DNA of 64,000 bases from Flavonifractor porci (GTDB lineage: Bacteria > Bacillota > Clostridia > Oscillospirales > Oscillospiraceae). Every line of letters begins with the position of its first letter. Within the stretch, counting starts at the first letter, position 1. Position numbers and translations under genes: made by a program. Shown in pieces: positions 40,903 through 49,259 of the stretch. The stretch lies in assembly GCF_037572415.1 (NCBI RefSeq), contig NZ_JBBHLB010000007.1:1-64000 (forward strand). The letters are read 5' to 3'. A model generated the notes under the pieces. The model made no database searches, was not told the origin of the DNA, and worked only from the letters and a program-made list of their open reading frames with translations.

Positions 40903-43047
40903 TTATGACTCTATCCCCTGACTTCGCCCCTGTTCCCCGCCGATTTTCGACAATCCACTCCTTTGCGAGATCTTCTGCTTCAAAGGGCTCATGCTGTGCA
41001 GGCTGACCCCCAGGGTGGAGAGATTATGCAGGGCGGCGGAGGCGGCTGGGGCCAACAGCCCCGCCACACCAAGGGCAATGAGCGTCCCGTTAAACCCGAT
41101 CACAAAGCGATAGTTGGCCCGGATGCGCCTCATAAGGGCCATGGCGATCTGCCACAGCTCCACCAGTTCCCACAAACTCTCCGCCGAGATGGTAATATCA
41201 GCGATTTCACGGGCGATGGCCGCGCCGTCCTGAATCGCAATGCCGCCGTCAGCCTCAGATAAAGCAGGAGAGTCGTTGATGCCGTCCCCCACCATCAGGA
41301 CCGTATGTCCTGCCCGGCGGAGTTTCGCCACATAGTCCGCTTTGTCTGCCGGCAGCACCTCCGCCCGGAACTGGTCCACTCCCACCTGGGCGGCAATGGC
41401 GGCGGCGGTGCGGCAGCTGTCGCCGGTAAGCATCACCGTCCGGGTCAGGCCCAGATCCTTCAGGGCGGCCAGCACCGGCTTCGCCTCCTCCCGCAGAGGA
41501 TCGGAAATGCACAGTACCGCCGCTAACTCTCCACCCACCGCCAGATATAGATGGGAATATTCCGAAGGCAGCCCGTCAAAGCGGTCCTGTTCCGCCACCG
41601 GTATGGTACATTTCTCATCCTCAAACACAAAGTGGGCGCTGCCGATCAGCACCCGCTGTCCGTTTACCGTACTGGCAATGCCGTGGGCCACCAAATACTC
41701 CACCTTGGAGTGGAACTCCTCGTGAGTGAGGCCCCGGCGCCTGGCCTCCTCCACCACGGCGTTGGCCATAGAATGGGGGAAGTGTTCCTCCAGACAGGCC
41801 GCCAGCCGCAGCATCTCGGTCTCAGAGCGGCCGTTGAAGGGGACCACCTGAGCCACCCGGGGACAGGCCCGGGTCAGGGTGCCCGTTTTATCAAAAACAA
41901 TCGTATCCGCCCGGGCCACCACCTCCAGGAATTTGCCGCCTTTGACGGTAATATGGCGTTTGCCTGCCTCCCGCATAGCGGACAGAACCGCCAGAGGCAT
42001 AGCCAGCTTCAGAGCGCAGGAGAAGTCCACCATCAGCACCGACAGGGCCCGGGCAGGACTTCGTGTCAGCGCCAGACTGAGCAGACTGCCGGCCAAGGTA
42101 TAGGGCACCAGCCGGTCCGCCAGATGAAGCGCCCGGCTCTCGGTGGCCGATTTCATTTGTTCGGAACGCTCAATCATAGATATGATTTGATCATATCGGC
42201 TCTGACCTGAGGCATGGCGCACCTCCAGGATACACTCACCTTCCTCCACCACCGTGCCGGCATACACTACACCGCCGGGCCGCTTGGCCACGGGGATGGA
42301 TTCCCCGGTAAGGGAGGCCTGGTTCACCGTGGCCTCTCCCTCTGTCACCACACCGTCCACCGGTACCATGCTGCCGGAGCGGACCACCAGCCGGTCCCCC
42401 GGCCGGACCCGAGAAAGGGGCACCAGCACCTCTCCCAGGTCCGTTTTCAGCCACACCCGATCCACGTTAAGGGCCATACACCGGGCCAGATCCTCCACCG
42501 ATTTCTTTCTGGTCCACTCCTCCAGCAACTCTCCCAGCTCCAGCAGAAACATGACCGCCCCCGCCGTGGCAAAATCCCGGCGGAACACCGAAATACCGAT
42601 GGATATGCCATCCAACAGTTCCACCTTCATCTGTCTGTGGAACAGGCAGCTCAGCCCCCGCCGGAGGAAGGGGCACATTTGCCACAGCACCCGGGCGATC
42701 CGCAGGGGAGGCGGCAGAAAGAGGGTAGTGGCCGCCTTCCACACCAGCTTGCCCACCAGCTTTCCCTCAAATTCCCGGTTCAGGGCCCGGCTGCTGTGGG
42801 GGGGCAGCGTTATGGTACGCGCCGCCTCCCGCCAGGAAAACCGTCGCAGGGCCGCCAGCACAACCGCCCGGTCCCCCTGATAGCGCAAAATCACGCAGCC
42901 GGTCCGTTCGTGGACCGTCACCTCTCTGACCCAGGGCTCCCGCTGGAGCCAGGCCTCCAGCAGATCGGCCTGAGCCAGGCTCATGCCTTTTCCGGCCACC
43001 CGCAGGCGGATACGGCCTCTGCTCTCATGCAAAATAATGGCTTTCAT
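40903..43047 (-). CDS. P1B-type heavy-metal ATPase with atypical metal motif
   Basis: A 714-residue P-type ATPase. N-terminal HMA-like domain (1-75) without a CxxC. After helices, the actuator motif SLTGESIPV (about 250), the membrane motif DFSCALKLAMPLAVLSA (about 345) and the phosphorylation site FDKTGTLT (about 378) follow, then HP-type FPHSMANAV, MLTGDSCRTAAAIA and MVGDGINDSPAL. The usual CPC or SPC is replaced by SC without proline, as in a subgroup often linked to manganese or iron export; ion specificity is not certain. Last gene of an operon with a DUF6110-like protein and a 26-residue peptide. GAGGAG precedes the ATG. Confidence 0.9.
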   Translation of the reverse strand: MKAIILHESRGRIRLRVAGKGMSLAQADLLEAWLQREPWVREVTVHERTGCVILRYQGDRAVVLAALRRFSWREAARTITLPPHSSRALNREFEGKLVGKLVWKAATTLFLPPPLRIARVLWQMCPFLRRGLSCLFHRQMKVELLDGISIGISVFRRDFATAGAVMFLLELGELLEEWTRKKSVEDLARCMALNVDRVWLKTDLGEVLVPLSRVRPGDRLVVRSGSMVPVDGVVTEGEATVNQASLTGESIPVAKRPGGVVYAGTVVEEGECILEVRHASGQSRYDQIISMIERSEQMKSATESRALHLADRLVPYTLAGSLLSLALTRSPARALSVLMVDFSCALKLAMPLAVLSAMREAGKRHITVKGGKFLEVVARADTIVFDKTGTLTRACPRVAQVVPFNGRSETEMLRLAACLEEHFPHSMANAVVEEARRRGLTHEEFHSKVEYLVAHGIASTVNGQRVLIGSAHFVFEDEKCTIPVAEQDRFDGLPSEYSHLYLAVGGELAAVLCISDPLREEAKPVLAALKDLGLTRTVMLTGDSCRTAAAIAAQVGVDQFRAEVLPADKADYVAKLRRAGHTVLMVGDGINDSPALSEADGGIAIQDGAAIAREIADITISAESLWELVELWQIAMALMRRIRANYRFVIGFNGTLIALGVAGLLAPAASAALHNLSTLGVSLHSMSPLKQKISQRSGLSKIGGEQGRSQGIES

Positions 43048-43108
43048 GATTGCTGTTCTCCTCCATGAAAAGGGGGAGCCGTTTCCACGGCTCCCCCTCA
43101 GCTTCGGC

Positions 43109-43378
43109 TTATTCCTCGTCGTCCAACCGGGCCTCCGCGTCGGCTTCAGCCTGCCGGGCAGTCCGACTTTCGTTCAGATCTTTGGCTGAGGCCAGGATAT
43201 CGGCGGCATTCTCCTGAGCAGTGGTCACGGTTTTCATGACACAGTCCTTCATCCGCAGTCCGGCAGCCGTGGCATGGACATAGGCCCGCTTGGCGTCCTG
43301 ACTGGTGAGCAGCTTTACGCCCACCGAGCCAAACAGCGCGCCGCCCACAAAGCAGGCCAGCTTGGCATATACCTTCAT
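43109..43378 (-). CDS. DUF6110-like small membrane-associated protein
   Basis: An 89-residue protein: a short hydrophobic N-terminal segment (YAKLACFVGGALFGSVGVKLL) followed by a charged helix (AKRAYVHATAAGLRMKDCVMK, AENAADILASAKDLNE) with an acidic tail. It fits DUF6110 proteins that neighbour P1B ATPases. Probably a membrane-anchored partner of the ATPase or metal-sensitive stabiliser (inference). AAAGGAAG precedes the ATG. Confidence 0.65.
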   Translation of the reverse strand: MKVYAKLACFVGGALFGSVGVKLLTSQDAKRAYVHATAAGLRMKDCVMKTVTTAQENAADILASAKDLNESRTARQAEADAEARLDDEE

Positions 43379-43396
43379 ACAAGCACTTCCTTTCGG

Positions 43397-43477
43397 TTAT
43401 TTCCGCTGATAGCCGGTCAGCATGACCATGATCATACAGATCACGGCCCCCCAGGCCCAAAATCGATGACGCTTCAA
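43397..43477 (-). CDS. 26-residue membrane peptide in the metal ATPase operon
   Basis: TTG start at 43475-43477 preceded by a very strong AAGGAGGGAG at a 5-base distance; stop TAA at 43397-43399. The product has a basic start (KRHRFWAWG), one hydrophobic helix (AVICMIMVMLTG) and a YQRK end. Small peptides of this kind often stabilise transporters, but no family could be assigned. It sits between the AraC gene and the DUF6110-like gene. Confidence 0.6.
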   Translation of the reverse strand: MKRHRFWAWGAVICMIMVMLTGYQRK

Positions 43478-43563
43478 TGGGCTCCCTCCTTATGATCAGG
43501 CATCGGATCCTTGAGTCTTGAAGTATACCAGAATCAGGCCTCCCCGTCTTTCGGAAACAGTCC

Positions 43564-44454
43564 TCATCCTCCGGTTTCAGACATTTTTCGATAGGTCCCA
43601 GGCGTCATTCCGTAACAGTCTTTAAAGGTAACGTTGAACTGGCTGATGCCCTCGTACCCCACCGCCTGGGAGATCTCCAGTACCGACAGAGAGGAGGTCC
43701 GAAGCAGCCTGGCCGCCCGCTCCATCCGGCGCCGCCTCAGCCAGGTATGGACCGGCACCCCGTAGACCTGCCGGAAATAGTTTTTCAACGCTGTCTGGGA
43801 CAAGCAGAACCGGCGGCTCAGCTCAGCTATGGTCAGCTTTTCCCCCATATGTCTCTCCAAATAAACGCCTATCTCCGCTCCGGTGCGCCAAACAGGGCTG
43901 TCACTGCCGCGCTCCTCCAACATACCGTTCCATTTGCACAGCAAATACAGCAGTTCCACCGTCTTCCAGATACAGTAGCGGCCCTGCTCCACTCCCTCCA
44001 GTCTTTCCAGGACCTCAAACACCGCCCGACTCCACGGCGTACGCTTCAGCAGCCCACATCCCTTCCGGCGATCCATGATTTCCCGCACCGCTGCGGTATC
44101 CAGCTCCAGATAGCCCATCAGACAGCACAGCGTCCGCAGGCTCTCTCCAGCTTTCCCGGCGTCCACGACCACCAGGCTTCCCTCCAGTCCCCCACAGATT
44201 CGGGCGGAGTGCAGCCACTCCCCGTCCGACAGCAGCAGGATGTCCCCCGCCTCAGCCCGAAGCACCCGTCCGCCGCATTCCACCGTCATCCCGCCCTTCA
44301 GACAGAACAATGTCTCAAAATGCAGCGGCTCCAGATATAGGGGCAGCGTTTGCTCTCCCGCCAGCGCAAAGCTGCACACCTGTACCCCTGACATTGCAGA
44401 CACCCAGTCTGTCCGCGCTCCGGGCCCGTTTTTTCTCAACCGCTCCATCAGCAT
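43564..44454 (-). CDS. AraC-family transcriptional regulator
   Basis: A 296-residue regulator with an N-terminal cupin-like sensing domain (about 20-100; LFCLKGGMTVECGGRVLRAE, GDILLLSDGEW) and a C-terminal pair of helix-turn-helix motifs (about 195-290; KLTIAELSRRFCLSQTALKNYFRQVYG, SVLEISQAVGYEGISQFNVTFKDCYGMTPGTYR). Start at ATG 44454 because GGAGG lies 7 bases upstream; the frame also runs to 44496, inside the palindrome. Upstream of, and on the same strand as, the metal ATPase operon. The palindromic operator at 44485 suggests metal control. Confidence 0.85.
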   Translation of the reverse strand: MLMERLRKNGPGARTDWVSAMSGVQVCSFALAGEQTLPLYLEPLHFETLFCLKGGMTVECGGRVLRAEAGDILLLSDGEWLHSARICGGLEGSLVVVDAGKAGESLRTLCCLMGYLELDTAAVREIMDRRKGCGLLKRTPWSRAVFEVLERLEGVEQGRYCIWKTVELLYLLCKWNGMLEERGSDSPVWRTGAEIGVYLERHMGEKLTIAELSRRFCLSQTALKNYFRQVYGVPVHTWLRRRRMERAARLLRTSSLSVLEISQAVGYEGISQFNVTFKDCYGMTPGTYRKMSETGG

Positions 44455-44484
44455 AAAGCGCCCTCCGCTCCCTTTCCGCTCTCC

Positions 44485-44504
44485 GTTAGTTAGCATTAAC
44501 TAAC
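44485..44504. promoter_or_regulatory. DtxR/MntR-like palindromic operator upstream of the AraC gene
   Basis: GTTAGTTA-GCAT-TAACTAAC is a perfect palindrome with 8-base arms just downstream of a possible minus-strand promoter (TTGCAA at 44531-44536). It resembles DtxR-family boxes and the site at 63504 upstream of the ZIP transporter. Confidence 0.6.
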
Positions 44505-44651
44505 CAAAGGATACTATATTTTTCCCAAAATTGCAAGTACGGAAGACCACAGAATTTTTCATGTCCCATAAAAAAAATAAAAAAATGAGACACATGGCCT
44601 TTTCTTTTGTAGGAATGTAACGATATAATACAACCAAGGAGGTGCAGTCTT

Positions 44652-45353
44652 GTGGATATTTTTAAGGAGCTCCCGCCGCAGAAACGAAACTACATGGAGT
44701 TTCTGTTCCGGAACTGTACCGAAGAGGTCAAATACTACATGACCCTGATCGACATTGAGGCAGACCGGACCTTCATCAAGGCTGGCACAGACTGTACCCA
44801 TATCTTTGTGATCCTCTCCGGCAAGGTGACCGGCGTAGAGTGGCCCATGCACGAGCGGCCCTATTCCTTCAAGGATTTTGGACCGGGGGATTTTTTTGGC
44901 GAGATTGAATGCTTTGCCGGACTCCCCCAATACCGCATCAGCATCGTAGCCTCCACCCGGTGCCGGGTACTCTCCATTCCAGCGGACACCTACATGGACT
45001 GGATGCGGATGGATGTGGACGCCCTTTTTCTGCGCACGCAGGAGAATATGCGCCGGCTCATCACCCAGACCGCTGAGGCGCGGAAGTACCTCTTTATGGA
45101 GGGCAAGGACCGGCTGATGGTCCATCTGATCCGCAAATTCGAGCAGCGTATCCCTACACCCCAGCAGCTGGAGCTGAAGCAGACCAGGGCTCAGATCTCG
45201 GACGAGATCGGCTTTTCCGTCAAGACCCTGGACCGCAGCATTCAAAAGCTGGAGGAGCTGGGCCTGATCCGGGTCCAGCGCGGCAAGATTCTGATCACCG
45301 AAGACGGTTACCGCCGTATGAAGACCCACATCGAGCATCACATCAACGGCTGA
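44652..45353 (+). CDS. Crp/Fnr-family transcriptional regulator
   Basis: A 233-residue regulator: N-terminal cyclic-nucleotide-binding-like beta-roll (about 20-130; FGPGDFFGEIECFAGLPQ-type stretch), long dimer helix and a C-terminal winged helix (about 155-225; TRAQISDEIGFSVKTLDRSIQKLEEL). Not a classical Fnr: no N-terminal Cys cluster. Start is the GTG at 44652 after AAGGAGGTG. It is immediately upstream of xdhA (38 bases) on the same strand, so it is a strong candidate for the local regulator of xanthine dehydrogenase, possibly with purine or redox input. Confidence 0.88.
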   Translation: MDIFKELPPQKRNYMEFLFRNCTEEVKYYMTLIDIEADRTFIKAGTDCTHIFVILSGKVTGVEWPMHERPYSFKDFGPGDFFGEIECFAGLPQYRISIVASTRCRVLSIPADTYMDWMRMDVDALFLRTQENMRRLITQTAEARKYLFMEGKDRLMVHLIRKFEQRIPTPQQLELKQTRAQISDEIGFSVKTLDRSIQKLEELGLIRVQRGKILITEDGYRRMKTHIEHHING

Positions 45354-45391
45354 AGTTCAGACAATCAATCAACAGACAGGAGGAACGCGCC

Positions 45392-47677
45392 ATGTATGTA
45401 GGAAAGAAAGCCACCCGTGTGGACGCCTATGACAAGGTCATTGGGCGCACCCGATATACCGACGACCTGTGCGATAAGGGCGCCTATATCGCCCAAGTCC
45501 TGCACGCCACCATCGCGAACGGCCGGGTGAAGTCCATGGACACTTCCGCGGCGGAGGCAATTCCCGGTGTGGTCAAAGTTTTTACCTGCTTTGACTTGAA
45601 GGAGAAGCACTACTTCCCCACTGCCGGACATCCCTGGTCCACCGACGAGAGCCACCAGGACGTGGCTGACCGGCTGGTGCTCACCGACCGGGTCCGCTTC
45701 TACGGCGATGACATCGCCGCGGTGGTGGCCGAGAATGAGGTAGCTGCCGCTCAGGCCCTTCGGGCCATCAAGGTGGAGTACGAGGAGTATCCCTTCGTGC
45801 TGGATGTGCAGGAGGCCATGAAAGATGATGCACCCCAACTCCATGAGGCCTATCCCAACAACATCCTCAAACACACCACCATCCGCAAGGGCAACTATGA
45901 TGAGGCCATCAAGGAGCCCGGCCTCATCAAGGTGGAGGGCTGGTATGAGACCCCCACCGTCCAGCACTGCCACATCGAAAACTTTATTTGTTTCGCCGAG
46001 ATGAACGGAGAGCGGATCAAAATCGTCTCTTCCACCCAGATCCCTCACATTGTCCGCCGGGTGGTGGGCCAGGCTCTGGGGATCGAGTGGGGACGCATCC
46101 AAATCATCAAGCCCTACATAGGCGGCGGCTTTGGCAACAAGCAGGATGTGCTGTATGAGCCCCTGTGCGCCTGGCTGTGTATGCAGCTGGGCGGCCATCT
46201 GGTAAAGCTGGACGTTCCCCGGGAGGACACCTTTGTTTCCAACCGGGTGCGCCACGCCATCCGCAGCCACATCATCTCCTGGGTGCGGCCCGACGGCACC
46301 TACGCCGCCCGCAAGCTGGAGGCCTTCTCTGACCAGGGCGCCTACGCCTCCCACGGTCACAGCATCTGCGCCAAGGGCGCCGGTGCCTTCCCCCAGCTCT
46401 ACCCCTGCGACAATGTGGAGGTGGACGCCTATACCGTCTTCACCAACAAATCTGTGGCCGGCGCCATGCGCGGCTACGGCATTCCCCAGGCCATGTGGGC
46501 CGTTGAGTGCCACACCGAGGATGTGGCCGCCCGACTGGGCATGGACCCCATCGAATTCAGGCGGAAGAATCTGATGCCGGTGGGCTACACCGATCCCTTC
46601 TCCAAAAACGAGCTGTACGCCGATACCTTTAACCAGTGCATGGACAAGGGCATGGAGGTCACCGACTACCTGCGGAAATATAAGGCCTATCAGAACCAGA
46701 CCGGCGACGTCCGCCGGGGCATCGGTATGGCAGTGTTCTGGTACAACACCGCCGTGTGGCCCATCTCTCTGGAGACCTCCTCCTGCCGCATGGTTCTGAA
46801 CCAGGACGGCTCCCTCCAGGTCCAGGTAGGCGAGACCGAGATCGGCCAGGGCGCCGACACCACCTTCTCCCAGATGACCGCCGACGTGGTGGGCGTTCCT
46901 CTGGACAAGGTCCATGTGGTATCCTGCCAGGACACCGACGTCACCCCCTTCGGTACCGGCGCCTACGCATCCCGGCAGACCTATACCGCCGGCTTTGCCA
47001 TCCGGCAGACCGGTTCCCTGCTGAAGGAACGCATCCTTAATTATGCCCACGAGCTGACCCGGATGCCCCCCTATAATCTGGACATTGTGGACGGCAACAT
47101 CGTCCGCATCACCGACGGCCGGGTGCTGATGACCTTGGGCGATCTGGCCACCGAGGCTTTGTACAGCCTGACCCACAGCCAGCACCTCACCGCTGAAAGC
47201 ACCGCCCAGATCAAGTCCAACGCCTACTCCTTCGGCTGCACCTTCGCCGAGGTGGAAGTGGATATCCCCATGTGCAAGGTGAAGCTGCTGGATCTGGTCA
47301 ACGTCCATGACGCGGGCACCATCATCAATCCGGCTCTGGCGGAAGCTCAGGTCCACGGCGGCATGAGCATGGGCATCGGCTTCGGTCTGTCGGAGAAGCT
47401 GCTCTTCGATCCCAAGAGCGGCAAGGCTCTGAATAACAACCTGTTGGACTACAAGCTGTCCACCTTTATGGATCACCCCCGGCTGCGGGCCTTTTTCGTG
47501 GAAAATCCCGAACCCACCAGCGCCTTCGGCACCAAGGCCCTGGGCGAGCCTCCCACCTGCTCGGTGGCTCCCGCCATCCGCAACGCCGTCTATCAGGCTA
47601 CCGGCGTCTTTGTCAACGAGGCGCCCGTCAATCCCCATATCCTCTTCCGCCGCTTCAAGGAAGAGGGACTGATTTGA
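45392..47677 (+). CDS. xdhA: Xanthine dehydrogenase molybdenum-binding subunit
   Basis: A 761-residue large subunit of molybdopterin hydroxylases, close to the known length of about 750. The MoCo-binding glycine stretch is IGGGFGNKQDV (about 245-255), other cofactor-binding regions include GAMRGYGIPQ (about 357-366) and GQGADTTFSQM, and the catalytic Glu is in KALGEPPTCSV (about 715-725). Together with XdhB and XdhC it oxidises purines such as hypoxanthine and xanthine, here likely as part of anaerobic purine breakdown. First gene of xdhABC; AGGAGG precedes the ATG. Needs molybdenum cofactor maturation genes not in this window. Confidence 0.92.
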   Translation: MYVGKKATRVDAYDKVIGRTRYTDDLCDKGAYIAQVLHATIANGRVKSMDTSAAEAIPGVVKVFTCFDLKEKHYFPTAGHPWSTDESHQDVADRLVLTDRVRFYGDDIAAVVAENEVAAAQALRAIKVEYEEYPFVLDVQEAMKDDAPQLHEAYPNNILKHTTIRKGNYDEAIKEPGLIKVEGWYETPTVQHCHIENFICFAEMNGERIKIVSSTQIPHIVRRVVGQALGIEWGRIQIIKPYIGGGFGNKQDVLYEPLCAWLCMQLGGHLVKLDVPREDTFVSNRVRHAIRSHIISWVRPDGTYAARKLEAFSDQGAYASHGHSICAKGAGAFPQLYPCDNVEVDAYTVFTNKSVAGAMRGYGIPQAMWAVECHTEDVAARLGMDPIEFRRKNLMPVGYTDPFSKNELYADTFNQCMDKGMEVTDYLRKYKAYQNQTGDVRRGIGMAVFWYNTAVWPISLETSSCRMVLNQDGSLQVQVGETEIGQGADTTFSQMTADVVGVPLDKVHVVSCQDTDVTPFGTGAYASRQTYTAGFAIRQTGSLLKERILNYAHELTRMPPYNLDIVDGNIVRITDGRVLMTLGDLATEALYSLTHSQHLTAESTAQIKSNAYSFGCTFAEVEVDIPMCKVKLLDLVNVHDAGTIINPALAEAQVHGGMSMGIGFGLSEKLLFDPKSGKALNNNLLDYKLSTFMDHPRLRAFFVENPEPTSAFGTKALGEPPTCSVAPAIRNAVYQATGVFVNEAPVNPHILFRRFKEEGLI

Positions 47678-47693
47678 AAGGAGGCTCCCGGCC

Positions 47694-48581
47694 ATGTATG
47701 ATATCAAAGCCCTTTACGAGGCAGAGAGCGTAAGTCATGCCGTCCAGCTGCTGCTGGAACATCCCGAGGCCCAGATCATTGCCGGCGGCAGCGACGTGCT
47801 GGTCCAGATCCGGGAGGGCAAGCGGGCCGGCAAGGAGCTGGTCAGCATCTATGGTCTGGACGAACTGCGGGGCGTGTCCTTTGAGGAGGACGGCGCCATC
47901 CGCATCGGCTCCCTCACCAGCTTCTCCCACATCACCAAGGACCCCATCATCCAGGCCCACATCAATGTACTGGGTCAAGCGGTGGACCAGGTGGGCGGTC
48001 CCCAGATCCGCAACATCGGCACCATCGGCGGCAACACCTGCAACGGCGTCACCTCCGCCGACTCAGCCTCCACCCTGTTCGCCTGGGACGCCATTATCGA
48101 GATCACCGGACCGGAGGGCGTGCGGCGCATTCCTATCCAGGACTTCTACATCAAGGCGGGCCAGGTGGACCTGCGCCCCGGCGAACTCCAGACCGCCATT
48201 CTCATCCCCAAGGCCGCCTATGAGGGCTATGAGGGCCACTACATCAAATACGCCATGCGCAATGCCATGGACATCGCCACCACCGGCTGCTCGGTGAACG
48301 TAAAACTGTCGGCGGACAAGAGCACCATGGAGGACGTCCGCATCGCCTACGGCGTGGCGGGACCGGTACCCATGCGGGCCGCCACCGCCGAGGCGTACGC
48401 CAAGGGCAAGTCCACCACCAAAGCGGAGATTCGTGCCTTTGCCCAGGCCGTGCTGGAGGATATCAATCCCCGGGACAGCTGGCGGGCCGCCAAGGACTTC
48501 CGGCAGCACATCGCCGTGGCTCTGGCCGAGCGTGCCCTGACCGAATCCATTCGTCTGGCAGGAGGTGTGATCCATGAGTAA
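47694..48581 (+). CDS. xdhB: Xanthine dehydrogenase FAD-binding subunit
   Basis: A 295-residue middle subunit with the FAD-binding pattern of molybdopterin dehydrogenases: IIAGGSDVLVQIREGK (about 27-42), then GGPQIRNIGTIGGNTCNGVTSAD (two segments of the FAD loop) and a CO_deh_flav_C-like end. It carries electrons from the 2Fe-2S subunit to NAD or another acceptor. It follows xdhA by 16 bases with AAGGAGG, and its end overlaps xdhC by 8 bases. Confidence 0.92.
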   Translation: MYDIKALYEAESVSHAVQLLLEHPEAQIIAGGSDVLVQIREGKRAGKELVSIYGLDELRGVSFEEDGAIRIGSLTSFSHITKDPIIQAHINVLGQAVDQVGGPQIRNIGTIGGNTCNGVTSADSASTLFAWDAIIEITGPEGVRRIPIQDFYIKAGQVDLRPGELQTAILIPKAAYEGYEGHYIKYAMRNAMDIATTGCSVNVKLSADKSTMEDVRIAYGVAGPVPMRAATAEAYAKGKSTTKAEIRAFAQAVLEDINPRDSWRAAKDFRQHIAVALAERALTESIRLAGGVIHE

Positions 48582-49080
48582 TCAGTATAAGCTGGTCCGC
48601 TGCACCATCAACGGCAAACAGGTGGAAAAGATGATCGACGTTCGGGCCTCCCTCACCGATATGCTGCGGGACGACTACCGGCTCACCAGCATCAAGAAGG
48701 GCTGCGAGGTGGGCGAGTGCGGCGCCTGCAACGTACTGGTCAATGGGGAGTGCTTTAACTCCTGCATCTATCTGGCCGTATGGGCCGATGGCAAGGAGAT
48801 CCTCACTCTGGAGGGGCTGGCCGGTCCCAACGGCGAGATTTCCGACATCCAGCAGGCCTTCATCGATGAGGCCGCTGTCCAGTGCGGTTTCTGCACCCCC
48901 GGCTTCATCATGAGCGCCGCCGAGATTCTGGAGTCCGGCAAGGAGTATTCTGACGATGAGATCCGCAAGCTCATGTCAGGCCACCTGTGCCGGTGCACCG
49001 GATATGAGAACATCTTCCGGGCGGTGAAAAAGACCATGCTCCGCCGCCTGGGCAAAAACGCCGAGGCCGACGCCGTGTAA
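48574..49080 (+). CDS. xdhC: Xanthine dehydrogenase 2Fe-2S subunit
   Basis: A 168-residue iron-sulfur subunit with two 2Fe-2S sites. The plant-type cluster is in GCEVGECGACNVLVNG (about 48-63), and the alpha-helical cluster in QCGFCTPGFIMSA (about 105) and HLCRCTGYENI (about 138). It passes electrons from molybdenum to FAD. Start overlaps the end of xdhB by 8 bases. Named as in E. coli xdhABC; other species use xdhA for this subunit. Confidence 0.92.
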   Translation: MSNQYKLVRCTINGKQVEKMIDVRASLTDMLRDDYRLTSIKKGCEVGECGACNVLVNGECFNSCIYLAVWADGKEILTLEGLAGPNGEISDIQQAFIDEAAVQCGFCTPGFIMSAAEILESGKEYSDDEIRKLMSGHLCRCTGYENIFRAVKKTMLRRLGKNAEADAV

Positions 49081-49121
49081 GTTCTTCCCACAGCCAGCCA
49101 TCCCCCGATTCCTACGTTGCG

Positions 49122-49184
49122 CCCCTTCGGTCCTGTTGATCTGCCATAACGTTTTTTAAACAGTTCGGCCTCAGACCGAAGGGG
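49122..49184 (+). promoter_or_regulatory. Inverted repeat between xdhC and the purine permease
   Basis: CCCCTTCGGTC (49122-49132) and GACCGAAGGGG (49174-49184) pair perfectly across a 41-base loop with a smaller CTGTT/AACAG pairing inside, followed by TTCTTT. It could end xdh transcription or act as a regulatory leader for the permease. Confidence 0.5.
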
Positions 49185-49259
49185 TTCTTTACACCCTTTT
49201 GTGCAAAAAAATATGTATTTGAAATAATTATTTTTTATTTTGCAAGCGAGGTGTCAATG

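Noticed and set aside
45357..45381. Possible operator of the GACTGACT type before xdhA (ACAATCAATCAACAG)
   Set aside because: It resembles part of the 12462 repeat but lacks the GACTGA core, so I do not count it as a site of the TetR regulon.
45365..47707. 780-residue minus-strand frame opposite xdhA
   Set aside because: The plus frame has clear molybdopterin motifs; the minus frame is a codon-bias shadow rich in His and Gly.
49207..49259. Purine riboswitch before the NCS2 permease
   Set aside because: The conserved core sequences of the purine aptamer were not found; only an AT-rich stretch is seen.
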